In this document: piece after piece, positions 1-7,645 of the stretch
How positions within the stretch are numbered: position 1 is the stretch's first letter
Layout of the letters: each line of letters starts with the position of its first letter
Source of the DNA: Acidobacteriota bacterium
GTDB taxonomy: Bacteria > Acidobacteriota > Vicinamibacteria > Fen-336
Direction: 5' to 3'
Length of the DNA stretch: 41,149 bases
Assembly: GCA_016199625.1 (NCBI GenBank)
Contig: JACQGI010000017.1
Span: forward strand, 1-41,149
Notes under the pieces: model-generated
Databases searched by the model: none
Told to the model about the DNA's origin: nothing
The model's input: the letters and a program-made list of their open reading frames with translations, nothing else
Translations under genes and position numbers: made by a program

Positions 1-1094
1 CCCTCGAACCACCAGTGGCCGAACAGCTCGGCGTCGTAGGGGCTCACGACGACGGGGGTCTTCCCCATGGCGGCGGCCGCGGCCTGGACCTGGCGCTGGC
101 GGTTCTCGAGGAAGTGCCCCGCGTGGATGGCGGCCTTCTCGAGGGCCCGCGGACGGTCGTAGGGCTCCTTCTTCCCGAGGTCCACACCCCGTCCGGTCAC
201 ACGGTAGTACTTGATCCCCAGGTTCCGCCGCATCCCGTCGCCGAGGAACGGATCGAGGTACTCGAGGGGGAGCTCCCAGCCGATGTCCTTGTAGAACTCC
301 CGGTAGTCGTAGTCCCCCGGGTACCCCACCTCCGCGCTCCACACCTGTCGGGAAGACTCCATGTCCCGCGCGAAGAAGACGATTCCCCCGGGTGACACCA
401 CGGGCGCCATGACGCCGTTGGAGGGCCGCGGGTGCGCGTCGGTGATGCCGTGGGACTCGATGAAGGTGTACCGGAGCCCTGCCTCCTTCAGGAAGACCTC
501 GTGTCCCGGCATGTACCCGCACTCGGGCAGCCAGATCCCCAGGGGGTCGCTTCCGAAGAGGCTGCGGTAGTGGCCGACACCCACCTGGATCTGGGCCCGG
601 ACGGCCTGGGGCACGGGGTCCATGAGGGGCAGGAAGCCGTGGGTCGCTCCGCACGTGATGATCTCGAGCCCGCCCGCGTCGCGGTGCTTGCGGAACGCGC
701 CGACGAGGTCCGAGGAATGGGTCTCGCGGAAGACGTGGCGGATGCGGCTCAAGTCGTGGACATAGGTGCGCGCCAGGTCCGTGAGCCGCGGAGCCGCCTT
801 CTGGGTCCTCTCCACCTCGCAGCGCGCGAGCTCCACGAGATTGTCCAGGTACCGGTGGTAACGCCCCACGAGGAGCTCGTCGCTCATCATCGAGAGCAGC
901 GTCGGCGACAGCGTCATCGTGAGCCGGTAGTCGACCCCGTCGGCCAGGAGGCCGTCCAGGACGATCACGAGGGGGACGTACGTCTCGGTCAACGCCTCGA
1001 AGAACCAGTCCTCCTCGAGGAACTGCGGATATTCGGGGTGCCGGACGTAGGGCAGGTGCGCGTGGAGGACGGGGCACCAGTACCCTACGGGCAT
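1..1094 (-). CDS. GH57 family 1,4-alpha-glucan branching enzyme (partial, C-terminus outside window)
   Basis: The reverse strand is open from an ATG at 1094 to the window edge, giving the first 364 residues; family members are about 520-550 residues, so the C-terminal helical part is missing. The N-terminus carries the GH57 His motif (HAHLPYVRHPE). The nucleophile motif GIWLPECGY puts the catalytic Glu near residue 191, and SPYDAELFGHWWFEG at the very edge puts the catalytic Asp near residue 354; both positions match the AmyC/DUF1957-type branching enzymes. The enzyme would form alpha-1,6 branches in glycogen-like glucan in the cytoplasm. An in-frame GTG at 1100 is an alternative start. It follows the DUF4912 gene by about 45 nt and is probably cotranscribed with it. 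Family assignment is firm; branching rather than hydrolytic activity is inferred from the motifs. Confidence 0.93.
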   Translation of the reverse strand, partial: MPVGYWCPVLHAHLPYVRHPEYPQFLEEDWFFEALTETYVPLVIVLDGLLADGVDYRLTMTLSPTLLSMMSDELLVGRYHRYLDNLVELARCEVERTQKAAPRLTDLARTYVHDLSRIRHVFRETHSSDLVGAFRKHRDAGGLEIITCGATHGFLPLMDPVPQAVRAQIQVGVGHYRSLFGSDPLGIWLPECGYMPGHEVFLKEAGLRYTFIESHGITDAHPRPSNGVMAPVVSPGGIVFFARDMESSRQVWSAEVGYPGDYDYREFYKDIGWELPLEYLDPFLGDGMRRNLGIKYYRVTGRGVDLGKKEPYDRPRALEKAAIHAGHFLENRQRQVQAAAAAMGKTPVVVSPYDAELFGHWWFE

Positions 1095-1139
1095 GGACAC
1101 CTCATCGCGCCGCGTGCCCGAGGCGGGCGCGCCGGACTC

Positions 1140-2018
1140 TTAACGACGGTAGACGTCGCTGGCGCCGCCCTTCTCGGGCAGGGCGCCGCTCTTGGCGCCC
1201 GCCGAGGGGGCGGACGAAGGGCCCGCGGACCCGTCCACCCGCGCCTGCGCGGCGGGCGGGTTCCAGGGGCCGGCCTCTGCGGCCGCGGAGCGGCCCTCGT
1301 CGCGGGCGGCGGCCACCGCCTGCTCGCGGGTGACCGCGGCGGCCTGCGGGTAGCTCATCCGCCGCGCGGCCTTCACCGGCGAAGGGCCGACGCGCGGCGT
1401 CGTGACGGTGTTGCTCTCCGCCAGCAGACGGAACTCCCCCGAGGGCAGGGTCAGCCCGAGCTGCGCCTTGTAGGACCGCCGGGCCGAGTCCGTGCGCACG
1501 TACCACGACCGGGCGCCGTAGGGGAGCAGGATCACGCTGGAGCCGCCGTTGTCCACGTCGGCGACCTTGAGGGTCAGCCGGGACAGGGCCATCCCCCGTT
1601 CGCCGAGGTCGGCTCGGAACGACTCCATGGACTGCGGGTCCACGTCCCAGTGGGCGAAGATCCACTCCGGGTCCTTCACGAGGAGACGGACACGGTTGAT
1701 GCCGTAGCTCTCGGGAAAGACGAAGCGCTCTTCCTCGAACAAGCGCGGCGGCAGCTCGCGGGGCAGGTACTTCGCCGACTCGATCTGCTCTTCCTCGGTG
1801 AGGATGACCGCGTCGAGGACCGCGGCGGGGCTCACGGTCGCCGGGGCCTCGGCCTTGGCCGGCCGGCGGGATCGTCGGGTCGATCGAGGAACTGCTCCCC
1901 CGCCCGCCTCCGAACGCACCTCCGGTGCTGCCAAGGCCTTGCGCGCCTTGGCCTTCTCGCCCTGGCGGGCCTCCCGCCGCGGCTCGCCGTTCCCGTTTCC
2001 GCCTGTCGCCTGCGCCAT
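1140..2018 (-). CDS. DUF4912 domain protein, partner of the GH57 gene
   Basis: The protein has 292 residues. Residues 1-65 are Lys/Arg/Ala/Gly-rich and look disordered. Residues about 95-210 match DUF4912 (FVFPESYGINRVRLLVKDPE, then IFAHWDVDP, and later LLPYGARSWYVRTD), and a low-complexity Ala/Gly/Pro tail follows. There is no signal peptide or membrane segment, so it should be cytoplasmic. The biochemical role of DUF4912 is not established; the domain is repeatedly seen next to GH57 branching enzymes, which suggests a role in glucan metabolism or a carbohydrate-binding accessory. The ATG at 2018 was chosen because a -10 box (TATACT) ends 8 nt upstream; longer readings of this frame run into the neighbouring region and lack family similarity. 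Confidence 0.85.
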   Translation of the reverse strand: MAQATGGNGNGEPRREARQGEKAKARKALAAPEVRSEAGGGAVPRSTRRSRRPAKAEAPATVSPAAVLDAVILTEEEQIESAKYLPRELPPRLFEEERFVFPESYGINRVRLLVKDPEWIFAHWDVDPQSMESFRADLGERGMALSRLTLKVADVDNGGSSVILLPYGARSWYVRTDSARRSYKAQLGLTLPSGEFRLLAESNTVTTPRVGPSPVKAARRMSYPQAAAVTREQAVAAARDEGRSAAAEAGPWNPPAAQARVDGSAGPSSAPSAGAKSGALPEKGGASDVYRR

Positions 2019-2026
2019 AGGCACTG

Positions 2027-2055
2027 AGTATAGGGGACGCCGGCTGCCCCGGCAA
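2027..2055 (-). promoter_or_regulatory. sigma-70-type promoter of the DUF4912-GH57 operon
   Basis: On the minus strand TTGCCG (2055-2050) and TATACT (2032-2027) are separated by 17 nt. The start codon lies 8 nt after the -10 box, so the transcript would have almost no leader and no Shine-Dalgarno site is visible. Confidence 0.6.
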
Positions 2056-2113
2056 GGACTTCGAGAACCGACTGCCCCGAACGCCGAGGCAGTCAACGAC
2101 TTGCGACTGCCGG

Positions 2114-2635
2114 CTACGGCTCGTCGTCGGGCGGTGCGTCGCGACGGCGCCCCGCCTGGCGCTCCTGCCGCACGCGGTTCATCAGCTCGCGGATCTTCTG
2201 CTCGATGCGAGCCTCGAGGACCCTGAGCTTCGCCTGCTGGACCGGCGCGAGCAGCGCATCGAGCGCGTCGACGTCCTTCCGGACGATACCGGGCTCCTCG
2301 ATCTCCAGGCTCTTGAGCTCGCGCAGCAGCTCGGCGATCCGAGGCTCGGTGGCGCGCCCCGACTCGAGGAGGAGACGCATTTCGCGCAGGACGCCCTGCC
2401 GCTTCTGGACGAAGGCGCGCCGGTCGCTCTGGAGCTTCTTGACCAGGGGCAACACCTTGACGAACTGGTCGTCGGTCAGGCCGAGGCCCTCCTGGAGGTT
2501 GCTCACGATGTACGCATCCACCATCTTGAAGAGCTCCTCGCGCCCACGGCCCGGGCGGCCGGGGCCGCCCTTGTCCTGCGCGAGAGCGGCCGCAGCCAAC
2601 AGAAGCGCGACGGTCGCGCAAAGCGTTCGGCCCAT
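2114..2635 (-). CDS. Spy/CpxP-like periplasmic protein
   Basis: The protein has 173 residues. Residues 1-19 form a signal peptide ending in ALA, and the mature part is almost wholly helical and charged. A segment reading GLTDDQFVKVLPLVKKL resembles the LTxxQ repeat of Spy/CpxP periplasmic chaperones, and later helices (ARIEQKIRELMNRVRQER) look amphipathic. The length is typical for that group. The ATG at 2635 is preferred over a GTG at 2638 because AAGGAG lies 6 nt upstream of the ATG. The start overlaps the anti-sigma stop as TGATG, implying translational coupling. The sigma/anti-sigma/Spy-like order suggests an envelope-stress response in which this protein is a target or sensor; that role is inferred. 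Confidence 0.7.
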   Translation of the reverse strand: MGRTLCATVALLLAAAALAQDKGGPGRPGRGREELFKMVDAYIVSNLQEGLGLTDDQFVKVLPLVKKLQSDRRAFVQKRQGVLREMRLLLESGRATEPRIAELLRELKSLEIEEPGIVRKDVDALDALLAPVQQAKLRVLEARIEQKIRELMNRVRQERQAGRRRDAPPDDEP

Positions 2636-3165
2636 CACAGACTCCTTCCTCCGATCTCCCCTCGCAGCACGGCGGCCAGGGCTCGGCTCTCCTCGTCGTC
2701 GAGATCCGCGAGGCAGTCGGCGACACCCTCACAACCCGCGACGGCGCGCAGGTCCTCCGGCGTGGGTGCCATTCCCTCGAGAACCAGGAGCCCGGCGTCG
2801 CCCTCCGAGGCCGGCAGCGCCGACCACGCGGGCAGCCGCTGCCCGTGGATACGTGGCCCCCGTACGGTTCCCGGCAGAAGGACGACGACCGCGATCCCCG
2901 CGGCCAGGGCGGCGACGGCCGGCCATACACGCCGGCGCCGCGCGGCCTCGTCGCGGATGCGGCGACCGACCTGCGCGCGGAACGCCTCCCAGTACAGCGT
3001 CGACGGCTCAGGGACGTCGCACCGCCGTGCACGCTCGAGGCCGCCCGAGGCCTCCTCGACCCGTGCACGGCAGGCCGCGCAGTCGCCCACGTGAGCCCGC
3101 GCCCCGCCCGATGCCCTCCCCTCGAGGACGTCCAGGAGGTCGGGCTCCGACAAGTGCTTCGACAT
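2635..3165 (-). CDS. zinc-finger (ZAS) transmembrane anti-sigma factor
   Basis: The protein has 176 residues. The N-terminal cytoplasmic part contains the anti-sigma zinc motif H25-x3-C29-x2-C32 (HVGDCAACRARVEE). One membrane helix spans about residues 81-99, and a periplasmic tail of about 75 residues is acidic. Such proteins sequester the cognate ECF sigma factor at the inner face of the membrane until a signal triggers release. The ATG at 3165 starts one base after the sigma stop codon, with the purine-rich end of the sigma gene as ribosome site; a longer reading starting 51 nt further upstream would overlap the sigma gene and lacks family character. The third gene of the operon (Spy-like) is coupled to its stop codon. 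Confidence 0.85.
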   Translation of the reverse strand: MSKHLSEPDLLDVLEGRASGGARAHVGDCAACRARVEEASGGLERARRCDVPEPSTLYWEAFRAQVGRRIRDEAARRRRVWPAVAALAAGIAVVVLLPGTVRGPRIHGQRLPAWSALPASEGDAGLLVLEGMAPTPEDLRAVAGCEGVADCLADLDDEESRALAAVLRGEIGGRSL

Positions 3166-3166
3166 C

Positions 3167-3775
3167 TCAGGCCCCCGCCTCCGCGCCGACGAGCCTCCTG
3201 AGGTTCGCCAGGGCATGAAACACGTTCGCCTTCACCGTGCCGACGCTGCATCCCAGAATGCGAGCCACCTCGTCGTGGGTGAGGTCGTGGTACACCTTCA
3301 GGATCAGCGCCGCCCGCTGCTTCTCGGGCAGTCGGGTCACGGCCTCACGAACCCGCCGGGACTCCTCCTCGCGCTCCATCCTCTCGGCCACCGGCGCCAC
3401 GCCGTCCGGGAGGCTCTCGGGCAGCTCTTCGGCCGCGGGCTTCCGCGCGGCCCGGAAGTTCAGGCAGACGTTCACGGCGATCCGGTAGAGCCACGTGGAG
3501 AACGCGCTGTCGCCCCGGAACCGGCCGATGGCGCGGTAGGCGCGCAGGAAGGCGTCCTGGGCCAGGTCGTTCGCGTCGTGATGGTTGTTCACGTAGCGGT
3601 AGCAGAGGCGGTAGACGTCGCGCTGATAGCGCGTCACCAGGCGGTCGAAGGCCTCGCGCTGCCCGCGCTGACACGCCAGGACGGTCTCGCGCTCGTCTTC
3701 CCCGCCGGGCGAAGAAGCGGACGGCACGGCCGCAGACGCCAGGAGGAACGGCGAGGCGGGGCCCGCGGCCGTCAT
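3167..3775 (-). CDS. ECF-type RNA polymerase sigma factor
   Basis: The protein has 202 residues. Region 2 (about residues 40-110) contains the hallmark DLAQDAFLRAYRAIGRFRG followed by FSTWLYRIAVNVCLN. Region 4 (about 145-200) contains LPEKQRAALILKVYHDLTH and the helix-turn-helix LGCSVGTVKANVFHALANLR. A low-complexity stretch of about 30 residues precedes region 2. It would direct RNA polymerase to a small regulon, probably including its own operon. A GTG nine bases further upstream (3784) is also in frame, but it lies inside the -10 box, so the ATG at 3775, 7 nt after the -10, is the better start. The anti-sigma gene follows after one base. Confidence 0.93.
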   Translation of the reverse strand: MTAAGPASPFLLASAAVPSASSPGGEDERETVLACQRGQREAFDRLVTRYQRDVYRLCYRYVNNHHDANDLAQDAFLRAYRAIGRFRGDSAFSTWLYRIAVNVCLNFRAARKPAAEELPESLPDGVAPVAERMEREEESRRVREAVTRLPEKQRAALILKVYHDLTHDEVARILGCSVGTVKANVFHALANLRRLVGAEAGA

Positions 3776-3782
3776 CGAGAGC

Positions 3783-3812
3783 ACTGTCTCACCGCGTTTC
3801 CGCGCCTGTCAA
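3783..3812 (-). promoter_or_regulatory. promoter of the sigma/anti-sigma operon
   Basis: On the minus strand TTGACA (3812-3807) and GACAGT (3788-3783) are separated by 18 nt. This is a housekeeping-like promoter with a consensus -35. The start codon of the sigma gene follows the -10 by 7 nt, predicting a leaderless mRNA. Confidence 0.55.
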
Positions 3813-3847
3813 CGGGCCGCACCTCCTCTCGATTCGTTGGACCGGCC

Positions 3848-5965
3848 TCATGGCGACAGGGTTGAAGCCAGCGTCACCCCATGAACGACGAACGCCCCCC
3901 CGCCGCGAAGCGCCAGCGTCACCGCTCGCGCACCCGGAACGACGTCGAACTCCGCCGCAAGGCCCCCGGCAACGGGCACCAGGGCCACCGCCTGGCCCGG
4001 GGCCGCCGAGCCCTCGGGCGACACCTCGAGCGCGGGGGCCCGTGCCCCGCTGCCGGGCGCCTCGCCCTCGAGGACGAGGCGGTAGCGCCCGGGCCGCAGC
4101 AGGAGCCGCGCGCCCACCACGGCGCCGTCCGGATGCCGGTGCGGCTCGTACGCCGGCCCCCAGTCGAGAACCTGTGTGTCCCACCGCGCGACGGATCGCG
4201 ACCAGGCGCGCCAGTCCGGCCAAAGCACGGCGGACCGCCCGACGACCCGCACCGCGTCGCGCCCGCCCGTGCGGCCGTCGGAGATCCCTTCGGCCAAGCC
4301 GGCCGCGAAGACCAGGCTGAGCACCGCCCACGCCAGCCGCGCCGCCGTGGCCGCCCTTCCCCGCGACGCGGCAAGGACCAGCGCCACGGCCCATACCGCG
4401 GCGAGCCGGTGCCGGTCGTCCTCTCCCAGCACGTACCCCGGCAGGAGGCGCGTCCATTCCTCTGCGCCGGAGGTCGCCCGCCAGAGCGGCGCCGTCCCGT
4501 CCCGGTCACGGTGGACGAGGTGCGGCTCCGCCGCTCCGGCGAGGCCGGCGAACAGGCTCCAGCCGACGAGGAGCGCCGCGGCGGCAGTCATCCCGCCCTC
4601 GATGCGGCGTGCGACACCGAGGGCGAGGACCGGGACGATCGGCAGCAGGAAGCGGCCCGGTGGATTCCACCCGCCCCGCCACATGGGCCAGGAGGACGTC
4701 ACCAGCAGGACCGACGCGACGAGGACGACGCCCACGGCCACCGTGCGCGGGCGGCAGCGCCACAACGCCACGAGGCCCGGGACCGCCAGGGCGAACACGG
4801 GGGCATGGACGAGCAGGCCGAACTCCTGGTCGAGCAGCAGACCCTGCAACCCTTCGGGCGCTCCCGCCAGGGAGAGCTCGGGCCGCCGGCCGTAAACGCG
4901 CCGGGGGTCGAGGAAGCCGTAGAGCGCGTGGTGGTAGGCGGCGAGCGCGACGGCCGAGGAGACTGCGGGCCAGAGCAGGAGGAGGACGCCCCGGCGGTCG
5001 CGGCGGTGCCATGCGGCGTGGAGCAACAGGAGCACGGCCACCGGCGCGTAGCGGACGTTCAGCCACGGCAGGAACGCGACGGCCGCGCCCAGGGCGAGCG
5101 TCCCGCCGAGACCTCTCGCCGGCTCCAGCCCCCGCCGCAGGGCCCAGGCCACGACGAGAGCCGCGGGCACCTCGGTGAAGACGAGGCCGGCGTAGTGCAG
5201 GAGAGGCGGCGCGAACGCCACCACCCAGCCGACCGCTTCGGCGGGAGGCCCGGCGCCGCACGCCGCGCGGACGAGGCCCCGGATCTCGCGGGCAGCGAGC
5301 GCCGCGAGAAACGCCATGAAGAAGGACGCGCCCGCGTAGCCGGCGAGGGCGTACGCGGGGAGGACGAGGAGAGACAGCCCCACCGCGTGGAGCGAGTAGA
5401 TCTCGCCGTCGCGGCCCCGGACGCGGTAGTGCGGCGCGAGGTCGCCCGGATGGAACGCCCGGTATCGGCCCTGCGCGTAGTCCTCTTCGAGAGCCAGGTC
5501 TCCGTCGCGGAGCAGGCTCTCCGTCACCATGAGGTAGTGCGGCTCGTCGCCCTCGGGCCCCACCTGCGCCTGGACCCGCGCCGCCACGACGAGGTACGTC
5601 CCGAGCACGAGGGGGAAGAAGGCGAGTCGGGCCGCGGGCCGGCGCGTGGACGAGAGCGCGAGGGCGACGCCCGCGAGCGCGGCGGCCGCGAGCGGCGGTC
5701 CCGACATCGCGGCCACACCCGGCAGCCGTGGCGCCGCCACCAGGAGCAGCACGAGAGGAGACAGCCCGAGGCACACCGCCCCGCCCGCCCCCGCGAGGAC
5801 CGCCACCGCACCCACGCCCGCGAGCGTGAGCGCGGTCATGCCGAGAGAGGGCATCCCCTGCAGCAGCCCGTCGGGAGCGGAGGCGGCTCCCCCCGCGCCG
5901 AGCAGGGCCAGCAGGGCCAGCGTCCCCCAGCCAGCGACGGTCGTCCACGCCGCGCGCCCGTTCAT
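3848..5965 (-). CDS. polytopic membrane protein, GT-C-type glycosyltransferase-like
   Basis: The protein has 705 residues and roughly 12-14 hydrophobic helices through about residue 560. An early extracytoplasmic loop carries VGPEGDEPHYLMVTESLL (acidic pair D140/E141), the kind of Asp/Glu motif used by lipid-linked-sugar-dependent GT-C glycosyltransferases (PMT/ArnT group). The C-terminal 140 or so residues (from RAWSRSVARWDTQVLDWG) are non-membrane and look beta-rich, ending in VTLASTLSP. It probably moves a sugar from a polyprenyl carrier to an acceptor outside the inner membrane; donor and acceptor cannot be read from the sequence. The ATG at 5965 is preceded by a -10 (TAGAAT) 16 nt upstream. 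Upstream readings of the frame are antisense shadow of the next gene. Confidence 0.7.
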   Translation of the reverse strand: MNGRAAWTTVAGWGTLALLALLGAGGAASAPDGLLQGMPSLGMTALTLAGVGAVAVLAGAGGAVCLGLSPLVLLLVAAPRLPGVAAMSGPPLAAAALAGVALALSSTRRPAARLAFFPLVLGTYLVVAARVQAQVGPEGDEPHYLMVTESLLRDGDLALEEDYAQGRYRAFHPGDLAPHYRVRGRDGEIYSLHAVGLSLLVLPAYALAGYAGASFFMAFLAALAAREIRGLVRAACGAGPPAEAVGWVVAFAPPLLHYAGLVFTEVPAALVVAWALRRGLEPARGLGGTLALGAAVAFLPWLNVRYAPVAVLLLLHAAWHRRDRRGVLLLLWPAVSSAVALAAYHHALYGFLDPRRVYGRRPELSLAGAPEGLQGLLLDQEFGLLVHAPVFALAVPGLVALWRCRPRTVAVGVVLVASVLLVTSSWPMWRGGWNPPGRFLLPIVPVLALGVARRIEGGMTAAAALLVGWSLFAGLAGAAEPHLVHRDRDGTAPLWRATSGAEEWTRLLPGYVLGEDDRHRLAAVWAVALVLAASRGRAATAARLAWAVLSLVFAAGLAEGISDGRTGGRDAVRVVGRSAVLWPDWRAWSRSVARWDTQVLDWGPAYEPHRHPDGAVVGARLLLRPGRYRLVLEGEAPGSGARAPALEVSPEGSAAPGQAVALVPVAGGLAAEFDVVPGARAVTLALRGGGAFVVHGVTLASTLSP

Positions 5966-5981
5966 TCCCTGTGAGGAGCGG

Positions 5982-5987
5982 ATTCTA
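5982..5987 (-). promoter_or_regulatory. -10 box of the GT-C-like gene
   Basis: TAGAAT on the minus strand lies 16 nt before the ATG at 5965; the short leader contains ACAGGGA next to the start. No convincing -35 hexamer is seen at the expected distance. Confidence 0.4.
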
Positions 5988-6010
5988 CCCGCGACGTCGC
6001 CCTGCGCCCA

Positions 6011-6040
6011 TTGACCCGACGCCCCCTCGGGCGCCATAGT
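6011..6040 (+). promoter_or_regulatory. promoter of the secreted TPR gene
   Basis: TTGACC (6011-6016) and CATAGT (6035-6040) are separated by 18 nt. They lie 22 nt before the start at 6062, with a strong GCAGGAGGT ribosome site between. The promoter is divergent from that of the GT-C-like gene. Confidence 0.5.
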
Positions 6041-6061
6041 TGAAGACGCAGGAGGTGCCGG

Positions 6062-6895
6062 ATGCCGCGCGCCGCCCTCGCTTCCTTGGTCGCCGCCGTC
6101 CTCACCGCCGGCTCCGCAGGCGCCCTCGCGGACGAGGTCCTCCTGAAGAACGGCGGGCGACTGACGGGCGTCGTCGTCGAGCACACGCCCACGATGCTCA
6201 CCCTCGACGTGGGACCCGGCCGGCTCAGCCTTCCGCGGTCGCGGGTCGAGCGGATCCTCGCCGGCGGGTCGTCCCTCGCCACCTTCCGCGAAAGGGCTCG
6301 CCACCTGGCCGAGGACGACGCGGAGGGCTGGTTGGCGCTGGCGCTGTGGGCTCAGGAGGGCGACCTGTTGACCCAGGCCCGCGAAGCCTTCGAACGCGTC
6401 CTGGCCGTCGACCCGCGGAACGCCGTCGCCCGGCGCGGCATCGGCCACGTCCTCTTCGGCGACCGCTGGATGACCGCGGAGGATAGCTACCGGGCTCGCG
6501 GCTGGGTGGAATTCGAGGGGCGCTGGATGACCCCGGACGAGCACGCGGCCGTGCTGCGCGCGCGAGCCGAGCAGCTCGCCGCGGAGCGGTCGCGCGTCGA
6601 GGCGGACGCCCGGGCCCGCGAGGCCGAGGCCCGGGCGCGAACCGCCGAGGCCGAGGCCCGCCGGGCGGATACGGCTGCCTGGGGTCCGGTCGTCCCCGGC
6701 ATCCTCGGACCGGTCCCGGTCGCAGCCGTCGGCGGCTTCGCCTGCTGCCGCAGCCCCCTCTCGTGTCCCCACAGGCGTGGCTCCTCGCCGCCCGCGGCCG
6801 TCACGGTGCCGCAGCCACCTCCGCCACCGCCGATGCGCGACGGGCCGCGCACGCGCGTGACACAGCGCTGGCGCGACCGCCCGCCGACGCCGTGA
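6062..6895 (+). CDS. secreted TPR-like protein with N-terminal SH3-like segment
   Basis: The protein has 277 residues. A signal peptide covers residues 1-23 (ending AGALA before DEVLLKNGGRL). Residues 24-68 form a short beta-rich module (DEVLLKNGGRLTGVVVEHTP, then RLSLPRSRVERI) of the kind found at the N-terminus of many secreted proteins. Residues about 75-145 look like tetratricopeptide helices (WLALALWAQEGDLLTQAREA followed by FERVLAVDPRNAVARRGIGH). Next comes an Arg/Glu/Ala coiled coil (about 175-215), then a Cys/Pro-rich tail with seven consecutive prolines. The start is set by AGGAGG 6-7 nt upstream. No enzymatic motif is visible; a structural or scaffolding role in the periplasm is the most that can be said. 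Confidence 0.65.
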   Translation: MPRAALASLVAAVLTAGSAGALADEVLLKNGGRLTGVVVEHTPTMLTLDVGPGRLSLPRSRVERILAGGSSLATFRERARHLAEDDAEGWLALALWAQEGDLLTQAREAFERVLAVDPRNAVARRGIGHVLFGDRWMTAEDSYRARGWVEFEGRWMTPDEHAAVLRARAEQLAAERSRVEADARAREAEARARTAEAEARRADTAAWGPVVPGILGPVPVAAVGGFACCRSPLSCPHRRGSSPPAAVTVPQPPPPPPMRDGPRTRVTQRWRDRPPTP

Positions 6896-6984
6896 CCGTG
6901 ATCTCACCGTGATCACCGTGATCTCCACTCTTGACTTTCGCCTGACTTTCGCCTACCGTTCGTTCGGGAGGTCTTCAGGTCTTC
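6895..6984 (+). repeat. chain of tandem duplications upstream of lexA
   Basis: The 90 bp between the preceding stop and the lexA ATG consist largely of consecutive short duplications. ACCGTGATC occurs at 6895-6903, 6906-6914 and 6915-6923. TGACTTTCGCC occurs as an exact 11-bp tandem at 6932-6942 and 6943-6953. CGTT is doubled at 6957-6964. AGGTCTTC is an exact 8-bp tandem at 6969-6976 and 6977-6984, ending one base before the ATG. The region includes GTGATCAC (6909-6916), a perfect palindrome. It overlaps the lexA promoter and may hold LexA operators; none matches a well-known SOS box exactly. Confidence 0.85.
6931..6959 (+). promoter_or_regulatory. lexA promoter
   Basis: TTGACT (6931-6936) and TACCGT (6954-6959) are separated by 17 nt. 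The 11-bp duplicated unit fills the -35 and the spacer, so a repressor bound there would block RNA polymerase; autorepression by LexA is expected from the family. Confidence 0.6.
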
Positions 6985-7590
6985 ATGCACCTCACCCGGC
7001 GCCAGAAGGAGATCCTGGACTACCTCGGCCGGTACATCGAGCGGAAGGGGTACGCCCCCACCATCGAGGAGATCGGGGAGCACTTCGGCCTCAGCTCCCT
7101 CGCGACGGTCCACAAGCACCTCACGAACCTCCAGGAGAAGGGCCTCGTCAAGCGCGAGTGGAACCGGAGCCGGGCCCTCGAGCTGGTCCCGACGCAGGTC
7201 ACGGTCCGGGCCGTGGAGCTCCCGCTCCTCGGCCGGGTCGCGGCGGGGACCCCCATCGAGGCCATACAGGGAACAGAGACCATCTTCGTCCCCGAGGACA
7301 TGATCGGTCGGAAGGAGACCTACGTCCTCCAGGTGAAGGGCGACTCGATGATCGAGGAGCATATCCGCGACGGGGACTACGTCATCGTCGAGAACCGGAA
7401 GACGGCTCGCGATGGGGAGATGGTCATCGCCCTCCTCGAGGGGGAACGGGCGACGCTCAAGAAGTTCTATCGCGAGCGCGGCGGCAAGGTCCGCCTGCAG
7501 CCGGCCAATGCCCGGATGAAGCCCATCCTCGTGGACGGCGACGGTCTCGCGATCCAGGGCGTCGTCATCGGAGTCCTGCGGCGGTACTGA
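6985..7590 (+). CDS. lexA: LexA repressor, self-cleaving SOS regulator
   Basis: The protein has 201 residues, the usual LexA length. The N-terminal winged helix (residues 1-68) begins LTRRQKEILDYLGRYIERKG and contains the recognition region GLSSLATVHKHLTNLQEKG. The hinge holds the Ala87-Gly88 cleavage site in GRVAAGTP. The S24 peptidase dyad is Ser121 (KGDSMIE) and Lys159 (RATLKKFY). In response to RecA filaments on single-stranded DNA it would cleave itself and derepress DNA-repair genes; dinB lies 0.5 kb downstream. The ATG at 6985 gives the canonical N-terminus. GGGAGG (6966-6971) is about 13 nt upstream, rather far, so translation initiation may be weak. Its control region is unusually repetitive. 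Confidence 0.97.
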   Translation: MHLTRRQKEILDYLGRYIERKGYAPTIEEIGEHFGLSSLATVHKHLTNLQEKGLVKREWNRSRALELVPTQVTVRAVELPLLGRVAAGTPIEAIQGTETIFVPEDMIGRKETYVLQVKGDSMIEEHIRDGDYVIVENRKTARDGEMVIALLEGERATLKKFYRERGGKVRLQPANARMKPILVDGDGLAIQGVVIGVLRRY

Positions 7591-7645
7591 TCCCGCTTTG
7601 TCTCCCGGGGGCCTTTGTGGTGAACTGGGGCCCAGGAGGGGCGCC

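Noticed and set aside
3881-5974. A 697-codon + strand ORF opposite the GT-C-like gene
   Set aside because: Antisense shadow with highly charged composition and no ribosome site; the minus-strand product has clear membrane helices.
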